Source: a bacterium (GTDB lineage Bacteria > Krumholzibacteriota > Krumholzibacteriia > LZORAL124-64-63). From it: DNA of 64,000 bases. The notes under the pieces are model-generated. The model made no database searches. It saw only the letters and a list, made by a program, of their open reading frames with translations, and was not told the DNA's origin. Made by a program: the position numbers and the translations under genes. The DNA lies in contig JADJCK010000007.1 of the NCBI GenBank assembly GCA_016703265.1, positions 398,597 to 462,596 on the forward strand, given 5' to 3'. Position 1 is the first letter of the stretch, and every line of letters begins with the position of its first letter. Shown piece after piece: positions 7,673-16,232 of the stretch.

Positions 7673-8521
7673 TCAGCCGCCCACGAATTCCAACTGGTCC
7701 ACCTTCGGGATCAGCCCGGCGGCGTGTCCGCGCCCCAGCAGTTCGGTGATGGCTGCCCGCCCGCGCTCGCCGTAGTCGAGCGTCCAGTCGTTCACGTACA
7801 TGCCCACGAACTCGTCGGCCAGCTCCACGCCCATGTCGCGTGCCCAGCCCAGCGCGTAGTCCAGCGCGGCCGCCCGGTTGTCCAGGCTGTAGCGGATCGA
7901 GGCCGTGAGGATGTCGCTGATATCCTTCATTGCCGCGCCGTGCCGCTTGTGGATGGCGTTGCCGCCCAGCGGCAGCGGCCAGTCCCGGCGCCCGGTCGTC
8001 TCCCACCACCACCGGCCCAGGTTCAGGCACTCGACCAGCCCCGCCTCACGGTAGGTGAGCTGGCCCTCGTGGATGATCAGGCCGGCGGGAAACTCGCCTG
8101 ATGCCACGCGCTCGATGATCTCGTCGAACGGCACGACCACCGGTTCGCACTTGCCGATGGCGAGCTGCAGTTCCAGCCAGGCCGAGGTCATCTTCCCCGG
8201 GATGGCGATGGTCATGCCGGCCAGGTCGGCCGGGGCGATGGCCTGCTTCGCCACCACCATCGGCCCGTACCCGAAGCCCATGCTCGCTCCCGCCGGCAGC
8301 AGCGCGTACTTGTCCAGCACGTACGCGTAGGCGTGGATGCTGATGGCCGTGATGTCCAGCTCGCCGCGCGTGGCCCGCTCGTTCAGGGTCTGGATGTCCT
8401 GCAGCACGTGCCGGAAACGGTAGGGGCCGGTCTCCAGCTTGTCCTTGGCCAGCCCGTAGAACATGAAGGCGTCGTCGGGATCGGGGCTGTGGCCGAGCGT
8501 CAGTTCGATGAGGCCGGACAT
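7673..8521 (-). CDS. mqnD: MqnA/MqnD-family protein, probable 1,4-dihydroxy-6-naphthoate synthase
   Basis: A 282-residue periplasmic-binding-protein-like fold enzyme of the futalosine menaquinone pathway. MqnD converts cyclic dehypoxanthine futalosine to 1,4-dihydroxy-6-naphthoate. The N-terminal HSPDPDDAFMFYGL is the family signature, followed by GELDITAISIHAYAYV and the Gly-rich GFGYGPMVVA. There is no signal peptide, so the protein is cytoplasmic. AGGAGAAT precedes ATG 8521. MqnA and MqnD are homologous; the SPDPDDAF form and the length favour MqnD. No other mqn gene is in the window. Confidence 0.82.
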   Translation of the reverse strand: MSGLIELTLGHSPDPDDAFMFYGLAKDKLETGPYRFRHVLQDIQTLNERATRGELDITAISIHAYAYVLDKYALLPAGASMGFGYGPMVVAKQAIAPADLAGMTIAIPGKMTSAWLELQLAIGKCEPVVVPFDEIIERVASGEFPAGLIIHEGQLTYREAGLVECLNLGRWWWETTGRRDWPLPLGGNAIHKRHGAAMKDISDILTASIRYSLDNRAAALDYALGWARDMGVELADEFVGMYVNDWTLDYGERGRAAITELLGRGHAAGLIPKVDQLEFVGG

Positions 8522-8577
8522 GGATTCTCCTGCCGGCCGCCGGGCCGGTCGCTTGCGTTCGGGAAGGGCCGCGCCGC

Positions 8578-9676
8578 CTAGGAACGGCGGCGGCGCGCGA
8601 AGATCAGCCCGCCGATGATAATCAACACGGCCAGCCCGGCCAAGGGCAGGGGCAGGCCGCGCTTCTTCGCCGCACCGGTGGTGGCCGGCAACTCGCCTGC
8701 GGGGGCCGCGCTGTCGGGCGCCGTCTTGAACAGCGGTTCGGGCTTGCCGGCCGGCGCGCCGGCCAGCAGGCGCAGGTTGGCGACCTGGCCGGCCGCCAGG
8801 GCGGGCCCGGCGCGGCGCACGAATCCGGGCACCGTCGTCTCGTCCGGGGCCTGCAGTTCCGTCGTCTCGACGGCCACCGAGGGCGGGGAGGTCAGCAGGC
8901 TCCAGGCGGCCACGGGCAGGTTGCTGCCCACGGGCATTTCCAGGGCGCCGTCCCACGGCGCCCGCGCGGTCAGGCGCAGGCGGTTGGTGCCGGGTGTCAA
9001 CGGCATCGCCACCGTGGCCCGTGTACCGCTCAGCGTGACCGCAACCGGCGTCGGTTCCGGGCCCCGCTGGTAGCTCGCCTCGATGTCGGTGGCGCCTGCC
9101 GGCAGCATCAGATCGAAGGTGCCCGACGCCTGGTGGATCGTGACCTGCGGTCGGGCCTCGTTCGCGATCTCGACCATCAGTTCCAGTTCTGCCGTCGTCT
9201 CGCGGTAGCGCACCACCAGGTTCAGGCCCGAGATGGTTGCCGATTCCAGGCTCGTGGTCACGCCGAAGACGTCCAGCGCGACCGGTCCGGCGGTCAGGTC
9301 GGTGCCGCGTTTCTGCCACCAGTAGGGAACGCCCTCGTACCACAGCGTGATGATGTACTGCCCGATGTCCTTGACCGGCACCGCAGAGGCCGTGAACTCG
9401 GCGCCCCCGGGCTTCGTGTCAAGGATGGTGTTCAGGCGCCCCGCCACGTAATCGATGACGATACGCTCGGCAACCGCCGGCTGTCCCGAGGTGGCGTTGC
9501 GGACGGTGAACCGCAGGTCGGTGGGATCGCCGACCACGCCCTGCGCGCGCGCGCCGCCGGGTTGGGCGAGGGCGGCCAGCAGCAGGGCGGACAGGGCCAG
9601 GAGCAGCGGCAATGGCAGCGGCAACGGCCGAAGCCCGAAGCCCGGGACGCCGGCCGGCGGGCATCTGGGTGGTCAT
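8578..9676 (-). CDS. Exported protein with C-terminal membrane anchor (frame break near the start)
   Basis: About 360 residues of beta-rich sequence with a signal peptide and a C-terminal hydrophobic helix followed by Arg residues (PLAGLAVLIIIGGLIFARRRRS). It is probably anchored by its C-terminus with the bulk in the periplasm. The frame of the main body has no ATG or GTG near its beginning, only a TTG at 9624 without a ribosome binding site. ATG 9676, in another frame, has GGAAAGGA eight bases upstream. Dropping one base between them gives a classic signal peptide (basic start, then LPLPLPLLLALSALLLAALA), so a +1 indel is likely. Function is unknown. It lies 56 nt upstream of mqnD and may share its transcript. 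Confidence 0.65.
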
Positions 9677-9843
9677 GGCGGGTCCTTTCCGGCGGGCCGC
9701 GCGGGGCAGCCCGGGTTCCTTTCCCGTCGCAGGGGCGCGACCGGCGGAAAACCGCCTGTCATCTTGAGTTCCCCGTGCGCATCCGGTACATTCCCGGCGA
9801 GTATCAGACAACTTGCTCCACGGTTCAACCCGAGGGTTGGGAC

Positions 9844-10914
9844 ATGCCCCGTCTGCATCCTTTGGCCCTGTTCCTGCTGCTGCTGCCCGCGCTGGCCCTG
9901 GCTCCGCGCCCGGCCGCAGCGCAGCGCAACTGGGAAACCTACAAGTCCGAGAGCATGACCCTGCGCTCGCGGGAGTCGTTCCAGTTCCGCGTGGACTTCG
10001 ACCAGATCCAGGTCCGGTCCTGGAAACTCGTCGTCGACGGCGGCCAGAACCGCTGCGACCTGAACGTGCTCCGCCTGAAGGACGAGTCCCTGCTCTACTT
10101 CAGGACCGACGAATCGCACCACGAGGTACTTGTTCCGTGGGGTCGTGGCGAGGAGATCATCGTCGTCGTGACGAATCGCGATGTTGAAGCGGCGTTCACC
10201 ATCTCGCTGGAGGGGCCGCCGCGTGACCAGGTCCACGCCGCGTACGGCTACCACGTGAACCGCGCGCTGGAGGCCTTCGCCGCCGGCCGCCGACTCGAGG
10301 CCGAGGCCGCCTGCCGTTCGGCGCTGCTTGACGACCCGCGCGACGGCGTGGCCAAGGTGCTGCTTGCCGGATTCATGCGCGACGGCCAGTACCTGGACCA
10401 GGCCGCTGCGCTGGTCGAGGAAGCGCTCGCCGACGAACTTCCCGGCGACATGCACACGCTCGCCCTGGACCTGCGCGCGGACCTGCGCCGCCTGAGGGCG
10501 CCGCTGCCGTTGCCGGTACGGCAGGGCATGGACCAGGCCGAGGGCGAATTGTCGGCCGGCAAGCCCGCCGCCGCCCTGCTCACCAGCACGCAGCTGCTGG
10601 ACAGCAATCTCGAGTTCGACGGGGTCGCCAAGTCTGCCCTGATGACCATGAAGGGCCGCGCGTTGTCCGGTCTGGGCCGGAACTTCGAGGCCATCGACGC
10701 CTTCACCCAGGCCCTGGCGCTTTCACGCGACCGCGGCGATGCCGCCGTTGTCTACTTCCACATGGGGCGGCTGTATGCAGCCATGGAGAACGTCGCGCAG
10801 GCCGAGAGCGCGTTCGCCATGGCCCTGCAGAACGGACTGCCCAGCGGCCTGGCCCTGCAGGCGCGCGAGGCCCTCAAGGGCCTGCGCGACCGCCAGGTCC
10901 CGGTCGAGCGCTGA
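9844..10914 (+). CDS. Secreted TPR-type protein
   Basis: A 356-residue protein with a signal peptide (about residues 1-22, cleavage after PAAA), a beta-rich N-terminal domain (RDSFQF-like, VDFDQIQVRSWKLVVDGG) and C-terminal helical repeats of TPR type (GRALSGLGRNFEAIDAFTQALAL, FHMGRLYAAMENVAQAESAFAMAL). ATG 9844 has GAGGG a short way upstream. It heads a nine-gene plus-strand run that continues with two glycosyltransferases, so it may help an envelope process, but nothing ties it to a specific pathway. Confidence 0.7.
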   Translation: MPRLHPLALFLLLLPALALAPRPAAAQRNWETYKSESMTLRSRESFQFRVDFDQIQVRSWKLVVDGGQNRCDLNVLRLKDESLLYFRTDESHHEVLVPWGRGEEIIVVVTNRDVEAAFTISLEGPPRDQVHAAYGYHVNRALEAFAAGRRLEAEAACRSALLDDPRDGVAKVLLAGFMRDGQYLDQAAALVEEALADELPGDMHTLALDLRADLRRLRAPLPLPVRQGMDQAEGELSAGKPAAALLTSTQLLDSNLEFDGVAKSALMTMKGRALSGLGRNFEAIDAFTQALALSRDRGDAAVVYFHMGRLYAAMENVAQAESAFAMALQNGLPSGLALQAREALKGLRDRQVPVER

Positions 10915-10926
10915 TCGCACGCGAGG

Positions 10927-12030
10927 ATGGAACCGGTGATCTACCGCGCCGACTGCTTCCACTTCCGCGGCGATGTGCCCTGTGCGCCGCACAAGCAGCG
11001 CGGCGTCCACTGCGCCGATTGCCCGGAGTTCCGCCCGCGCGCCGGCCGCATCCTCCTGGTCAAGCTCGGCGCCGCCGGCGACGTCATCCGCACGACGCCG
11101 CTGCTGTTCCCGTTGCAGCGCGACTACCCGGATCACGCGCTGACCTGGGTCACCGAATTCCCGGCGCTGGTTCCGCGCCGCGCCGGCGACGTGCGCCCGT
11201 TCGATACGGCGACGCTGCTGTGGTTGCGCCACGTCGACTTCGACCTGGCGATCAACCTCGACAAGGATCGCCAGGCCTGCGCGCTGCTGCGCGAGGTGCG
11301 CGCCGCCCGCAAGGTCGGCTTCACGCTGGGCGATGACGGCCTGTGTCGGCCGGTGACCGAGGGCGTCACGCCGACCATGGCCGAGGCCGTCAAGGCGAAG
11401 TTCCTGACCGGCCTGTTCGACGACGTCAATCGCGCCTGCCGCCTCAGCTACCTGCAGGAGATCTTCGCGATCTGCGGCTACGATTTCGCCGGCGAGCCCT
11501 ACGTGCTGGATCGCCCGGAGCCGGCCCCGGCCTTCGACCTGCCCACGGGCGGGCCGCTGGTGGGCCTGAACACGGGCTGCGGCGGCCGCTGGACCAGTCG
11601 CCTGTGGCCCGAGTCGAGCTGGGCGGAACTCGCGCGCGGCCTTCGCGGCCAGGGCCTGAACGTGGTGCTGCTGGGTGGACCCGAGGAGCACGACAAGAAC
11701 GCGAGGCTGGCGCTGGCGACGGGCGCAACCTACCCGGGGCATTTCGACCTGCGCACGTTCATCGGCCTTGTCGATCGCTGCGATCTGGTGGTCTCGGCCG
11801 TGACCATGGCCATGCACATCGCCCTCGGCCTCGGCAAGCGGCTCGTGCTGCTCAACAACATCTTCAATCCGCGCGAATTCGAGTTGTACGGCCGCGGCGT
11901 CATCGTGCAGCCGCCCCAGGCCTGCTCGTGCTTCTTCCAGCCGCGCTGCACCGCGCCCTCGTTCTGCCTCGAGTCGCTGGAACCCGCGACGGTGCAGGCG
12001 GCGACGCTCGACCTGCTGGGACGCCCGTGA
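10927..12030 (+). CDS. Glycosyltransferase family 9 (heptosyltransferase-like) with N-terminal Cys cluster
   Basis: GT-B fold transferase of family 9, which usually moves heptose onto lipid A core. It has the N-terminal domain motif ILLVKLGAAGDVIRTTPLL and the C-terminal nucleotide-sugar domain with GLNTGCGGRWTSRLWP, VVLLGGPEEHDKN and CDLVVSAVTMAMHIALGLGK. Unusually, the N-terminus carries Cys10, Cys19, His22, Cys29 and Cys32 (HFRGDVPCAPHKQRGVHCAD), which resembles a small zinc-binding knuckle. ATG 10927 directly follows GAGG, which is too close; GTG 10936 has that GAGG at good spacing and may be the true start. The stop overlaps the next gene as GTGA. Confidence 0.87.
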   Translation: MEPVIYRADCFHFRGDVPCAPHKQRGVHCADCPEFRPRAGRILLVKLGAAGDVIRTTPLLFPLQRDYPDHALTWVTEFPALVPRRAGDVRPFDTATLLWLRHVDFDLAINLDKDRQACALLREVRAARKVGFTLGDDGLCRPVTEGVTPTMAEAVKAKFLTGLFDDVNRACRLSYLQEIFAICGYDFAGEPYVLDRPEPAPAFDLPTGGPLVGLNTGCGGRWTSRLWPESSWAELARGLRGQGLNVVLLGGPEEHDKNARLALATGATYPGHFDLRTFIGLVDRCDLVVSAVTMAMHIALGLGKRLVLLNNIFNPREFELYGRGVIVQPPQACSCFFQPRCTAPSFCLESLEPATVQAATLDLLGRP

Positions 12031-13178
12031 AGCTGGCCTTCCTGGGCCCGGCGCCGCCGCTGCGCGGGGGCATCGTCACCTACTACGGGTTGCTCGCGCG
12101 TGCACTGGCCGCGCGGGGGCACGAAGTCTTCTGGGCCTCGTTCAGGCGCCAGTATCCCGGCTTCCTGTTTCCCGGCAGTGCCCAGGAGGGCGAGACGGCG
12201 GCCTGGCTCGACCACCCGAACCTGCCGCGTTTCGTGCCGTGGTCGCCGCTAAGCTGGTGGCGCACGTGCCGCGACCTGGAGCAGGCGGCGCCGCAGGCGG
12301 TGGTCATCAAGTACTGGCTGCCGTTCTTCGCGCCCGGCTTCTGGGCCGTGACCTGGCTGCTGCGGCGGCGCACGCGCGTGCGCGTCATCTATCTCCTGGA
12401 CAACGTGATCGCGCACGAGAAGTACCCGCTTGCCGACTTCCTCACGCGTGGCGCCCTGCGCCAGGGGCACGGCTTCATCGCGCAGAGTGCCCAGGTCAGG
12501 CGCGACCTGGAGACGGTCCTGCCCGGCGTCGACCCGCGGCGCGTGGTGGAGGCGCCGCACCCGGTGTACGATTTCGGCGTGCCGGGGCGACCGCGGCCCA
12601 CGCGGGCCGAGGCCCGCGCCCGGCTCGACCTGCCGCCGGACGCGCGACTGGTGCTCTTCTTCGGGTTCATCAAGCCCTACAAGGGCGTGCTGCACCTGCT
12701 GGACGCCGCGCCGCTGCTGAAGCAACGCTACGGCGACGGGGTGCGCGTGCTGGTGGTCGGCGACGTCTACGGCGACAAGCAGCCGTATCTCGACCGCATC
12801 GCGCAGGGTGGGGCCGCCGACATCGTGCGTCTGGTCGACGGCTTCGTCCCCGACGAATTGGTGGAGAGCTATTTCGTGGCGGCCGACCTGGTCGTGCTAC
12901 CGTACGTCTCGGCGACCCAGAGCGGAATCGTACAGATCGCCTACAACTACGACCGGCCTGTCGTCACCACGAACGTGGGCGGCCTGCCGGAAGTGGTGGC
13001 CGACGGCGTCACCGGATTCCTGGTGGAACCGGGCGATACCGCCGCCCTGGCCGGTGCCATCGCACGTTTCTTCGACGAGGGTCGCGCCGAGGCGTTCGGG
13101 GCGGCCGTCGCCGTCGAAAAGCGGAAGTACTCGTGGGAACGGATGGCGGCCGCGATCGAGGAGCTGGCTGCCCGGTGA
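12027..13178 (+). CDS. Glycosyltransferase family 4 (GT-B, WsaF/PimA type)
   Basis: A 383-residue GT-B transferase. The N-terminus LAFLGPAPPLRGGIVTYY is the acceptor-domain start. The C-terminal domain has LVLFFGFIKPYKGVLHLLDA, VLVVGDVYGDK and the donor-binding stretch DLVVLPYVSATQSGIVQIAY, followed by GGLPEVVADGVTGFLVEPGD. The start GTG 12027 overlaps the GT9 stop (GTGA). With the GT9 gene it should build a surface glycan. Sugar and acceptor cannot be told from sequence. Confidence 0.88.
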   Translation: MKLAFLGPAPPLRGGIVTYYGLLARALAARGHEVFWASFRRQYPGFLFPGSAQEGETAAWLDHPNLPRFVPWSPLSWWRTCRDLEQAAPQAVVIKYWLPFFAPGFWAVTWLLRRRTRVRVIYLLDNVIAHEKYPLADFLTRGALRQGHGFIAQSAQVRRDLETVLPGVDPRRVVEAPHPVYDFGVPGRPRPTRAEARARLDLPPDARLVLFFGFIKPYKGVLHLLDAAPLLKQRYGDGVRVLVVGDVYGDKQPYLDRIAQGGAADIVRLVDGFVPDELVESYFVAADLVVLPYVSATQSGIVQIAYNYDRPVVTTNVGGLPEVVADGVTGFLVEPGDTAALAGAIARFFDEGRAEAFGAAVAVEKRKYSWERMAAAIEELAAR

Positions 13179-13221
13179 GGCGGCTGCAAGCCTGACTACT
13201 ACAACTGACCGGGAGTCGGTT

Positions 13222-14400
13222 TTGGCAACTGTGATGACGGGACTGGATCGGCTGCAGGCCGGTCATTGGCGTGCGCTGCGTGGGCAGCGCGTGGGACTGG
13301 TCGTGCACCCGGCTTCGGTGGACGGCAACCTGAGGCATACCCGCGACCAGGCAGCCAATGCCGGCGCGGCCGTCGACCTGCGGGCGCTGTTCGGCCCGCA
13401 GCACGGCATCCTCGGCCAGACGCAGGACAACATGATCGAGTGGCGCGGGTTCAGGGACCCTGAGCTGGGCATTCCCGTGCACTCGCTGTACGGCGAGCAT
13501 CGCAAGCCCACCGCGGAGATGCTCGACGGCCTCGACACCCTGGTGATCGACCTGCAGGACGTGGGCGCCCGCTACTACACGTTCATCTGGACGCTGCTCC
13601 TGTGCCTCGAGGCCTGTGCGGAAACGGGCAAGCGCGTGATCGTGCTGGACCGGCCCAATCCGCTGGGCGGCGAGCTCGTCGAGGGCAACGTGCTGGACCC
13701 GGAGTACCGTTCGTTCGTCGGCCTGGCGCCGATCCCCATGCGGCACGGCCTGACCATCGGCGAGCTGGCCGGCTTCTTCGTCGCCTGGCGCGGGCTCGAC
13801 GTCGAGTTGGAGGTCGTCTGGATGGAGGGCTGGAGCCGCGCGCAGGACTTCGAGGCCACGGGCCTGCCCTGGGTGCTGCCCTCGCCGAACATGCCCACGA
13901 CCGACACGGCGTACGTCTACCCGGGGGCCTGCCTGCTCGAGGGCACGAATCTCTCGGAAGGTCGCGGCACCACGCGTCCGTTCGAGATCTTCGGTGCGCC
14001 GTTCGTCGATGGTCGCCGGCTGGCCGCCGTGCTGCAGGCCTGGAACCTGCCGGGCTGCCGGTTCCGCCCGGTCAGCTTCGAGCCCACGTTCCACAAGTTC
14101 GGCGGCCAGGTCTGCGGCGGCGTGCAGGTTCACGTGATCGATCGCGCGCTCTTCGAGCCCGTGGTCACGTACACGGCCGCGATTGCCGCCATTGCCGGAC
14201 TGTGGCCGGAAGGCTTCGCCTGGAAGCAGCCGCCGTACGAGTACGAGGCGCACAAGCTGCCCATCGATATCCTCGCCGGCGGCACCCGTTGGCGCGAACA
14301 GGTGGAATCCGGCAGCACACCCTGGCAGATGAAGGCGGGCTGGCTCGAGGAATTGCGGGCGTTCGCCGACATCGCCGCCGCACATCGCCACTATGCGTGA
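13222..14400 (+). CDS. namZ: DUF1343 protein, NamZ-like exo-beta-N-acetylmuramidase without signal peptide
   Basis: About 392 residues of the DUF1343 family. The characterised member, Bacillus subtilis NamZ, removes MurNAc from the non-reducing end of peptidoglycan fragments. Family blocks include GLVVHPASVD, LFGPQHGILG, LDTLVIDLQDVGARYYTF, VLDRPNPLGG, VLPSPNMPTTDTAYVYPG and EGTNLSEGRGTTRPFE. TTG 13222 has GGGAG upstream at normal spacing; GTG 13231 and ATG 13234 are alternatives. No start gives a signal peptide, so the enzyme seems cytoplasmic, unlike NamZ. The stop overlaps the MurU-AmgK fusion by 8 nt, which points to a shared MurNAc salvage role. Confidence 0.9.
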   Translation: MATVMTGLDRLQAGHWRALRGQRVGLVVHPASVDGNLRHTRDQAANAGAAVDLRALFGPQHGILGQTQDNMIEWRGFRDPELGIPVHSLYGEHRKPTAEMLDGLDTLVIDLQDVGARYYTFIWTLLLCLEACAETGKRVIVLDRPNPLGGELVEGNVLDPEYRSFVGLAPIPMRHGLTIGELAGFFVAWRGLDVELEVVWMEGWSRAQDFEATGLPWVLPSPNMPTTDTAYVYPGACLLEGTNLSEGRGTTRPFEIFGAPFVDGRRLAAVLQAWNLPGCRFRPVSFEPTFHKFGGQVCGGVQVHVIDRALFEPVVTYTAAIAAIAGLWPEGFAWKQPPYEYEAHKLPIDILAGGTRWREQVESGSTPWQMKAGWLEELRAFADIAAAHRHYA

Positions 14401-16180
14401 GGCGACCGGCAACCTGCGCGGCATGGTGCTGGCCGCGGGCTACGGGACGCGCCTGTCCCCGCTGACGGATATCGTGCCCAAGCCCCTGCTGCCGGTCGCC
14501 GGCGTGTCCCTGCTCGACCTGGCGCTCGCCAACCTCGATCGCGCCGGGGTCGGCCCCGTCGTGGTCAACACGCATCACCTGGGGGAACAGGTGGCCGCGC
14601 ACCTGGCCGCGCGCGCCGATGCCGCGCGCTTCACGATCAGTCCCGAACCGGAGATCCTCGGCACCGGCGGCGCGCTGCACGGCGCACGCGCGTTCCTGGC
14701 CGGCGCGCCCGGGTTCCTGCTGCACAACGGCGACGTGCTCACCAACGCGGACCTGTCGGCGCTCGTGGCTGCGCACGACGCCGGCGATGCTGTCGCCACC
14801 CTGATGCTGGTCGACTGCCCGGCGGTCAACACTGTCGAGGTGGCGGACGACGGTTCGGTACTGCGCCTGGCCGGGCGACCGGCGCCGGCCGCAGGCGCCC
14901 CGACGGCAGCACGGCGGCTCACCTATTCCGGTGTCGGCGTCTTTTCCCGCCGCATCCTCGACGATGTCCCGCCCGGCGTCTCGTCGCTGGTCGACGTGCT
15001 GGCGACCGTGATCGCGCGTGAACCCGGCGCCGTCCGCGCCTGGACGCCGGCCGGTGCCGCGTGGAGCGACGTGGGCACCTTCGCGCGCTGGCTGGACGCA
15101 CAGCCGGACGACGACGTGGCCTCGTCCCCGCCGCCGTCGGTCACGATCGAGCGCATCCGCGGCCACGGCTCGGACCGCCGCTTCTGGCGACTGGGCGCGG
15201 GCGATTGGTCGGCCGTGGCGATGGTCAGTCCGCCGGGCGACGCCGAGCACGCGCGCTTCGTGGCGCTGGCGGCCTTCCTGCGCGCGCACGACCTGGCCCC
15301 GGCTGCCCTGCTGCGCGTCGATGACGACGAGAAGACCGTCCTGATGGAGGACCTCGGCTGCGGCAGCCTGTTCGCGATGGCGGGCGACATCTCCCGTGAC
15401 GAACCGTCAGCCGTGCACGCGTGGGAACTGGCGACCGACCACGTGGCGCGCCTGCAGGCGGCCACGGGCGCCGCCCGCCTCGAGTGCCCCGTCGCCTTCG
15501 ACCTGGCGCTGGACGAGGGCGTCCTGCGCTGGGAGACCGACTACTTCCGCGAGCGCTTCCTGGGCGGCCTCATGGGACTGGAGCCGGCGGCGCTGGCAGC
15601 GCTGACACCCGGGTTCGAGGCGCTCGCCGCGGCGGTGGCTGCCCAGCCGGTGTACCTGATCCATCGCGACTACCAGTCGCAGAACCTGCTCGTCAAGGAC
15701 GGTCGCCTGCGGCTGGTCGACTTTCAGGGCCTGCGACCGGGGCCGCTCGGCTACGACCTGGCTTCGCTGCTCTGGGATCCGTACGTTGCCGTGCCTCCGG
15801 CGCGGCGCGAAGCGCTCATGTTGCGCTTTGCGGCGCAGGTGCGCCGGCAACTGGAGCCGGGCCTCTCGGAAGGCGATGTTCGCGCAATGGTGCTCGGCGC
15901 CGGACTGCAGCGCCTGATGCAGGCGCTGGGCGCCTACGGTTTCCTGGGCCTGGTGAAGGGTAGGCGCGGCTTCCTGGCGCACGTGCCCCGCGGGCTGGCC
16001 CACCTGCGCGATGTCCTGCGTGCAGTGATCGCTGCGCGCGCGGAGGCGAACGCCGCGGCGCCGTGGCTTCCGCCCGCGTTGCCTGTCCTCGAAGCGTGCC
16101 TGGCGCAACTCGACGACGATCTTGTGGCCGCGCGGATCGCTGCGGCGCGCGCGGCGCCGGGAGCCGGTGCCGAGCACTGA
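14393..16180 (+). CDS. Fused MurNAc-1-phosphate uridylyltransferase / MurNAc anomeric kinase (MurU-AmgK)
   Basis: A 595-residue two-domain protein. Residues about 8-235 are a nucleotidyltransferase of MurU type (VLAAGYGTRLSPLTD, VPKPLLPVAG, LLHNGDVLTN, FSRRILDDV). Residues about 245-585 are a phosphotransferase of AmgK/APH type, with catalytic HRDYQSQN near 424-431 and metal-binding DFQG near 443-446. In Pseudomonas, AmgK phosphorylates MurNAc at C1 and MurU makes UDP-MurNAc, which bypasses de novo synthesis and gives intrinsic fosfomycin tolerance. Here both steps are on one chain in the order MurU-AmgK, next to NamZ. Specificity for MurNAc over other sugars is inferred from that context. 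Confidence 0.85.
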   Translation: MREATGNLRGMVLAAGYGTRLSPLTDIVPKPLLPVAGVSLLDLALANLDRAGVGPVVVNTHHLGEQVAAHLAARADAARFTISPEPEILGTGGALHGARAFLAGAPGFLLHNGDVLTNADLSALVAAHDAGDAVATLMLVDCPAVNTVEVADDGSVLRLAGRPAPAAGAPTAARRLTYSGVGVFSRRILDDVPPGVSSLVDVLATVIAREPGAVRAWTPAGAAWSDVGTFARWLDAQPDDDVASSPPPSVTIERIRGHGSDRRFWRLGAGDWSAVAMVSPPGDAEHARFVALAAFLRAHDLAPAALLRVDDDEKTVLMEDLGCGSLFAMAGDISRDEPSAVHAWELATDHVARLQAATGAARLECPVAFDLALDEGVLRWETDYFRERFLGGLMGLEPAALAALTPGFEALAAAVAAQPVYLIHRDYQSQNLLVKDGRLRLVDFQGLRPGPLGYDLASLLWDPYVAVPPARREALMLRFAAQVRRQLEPGLSEGDVRAMVLGAGLQRLMQALGAYGFLGLVKGRRGFLAHVPRGLAHLRDVLRAVIAARAEANAAAPWLPPALPVLEACLAQLDDDLVAARIAAARAAPGAGAEH

Positions 16181-16232
16181 GACAACGACAGCGGATTTCC
16201 ACCTGCAATTTTCCCGTACCCGAGGTCCACCG

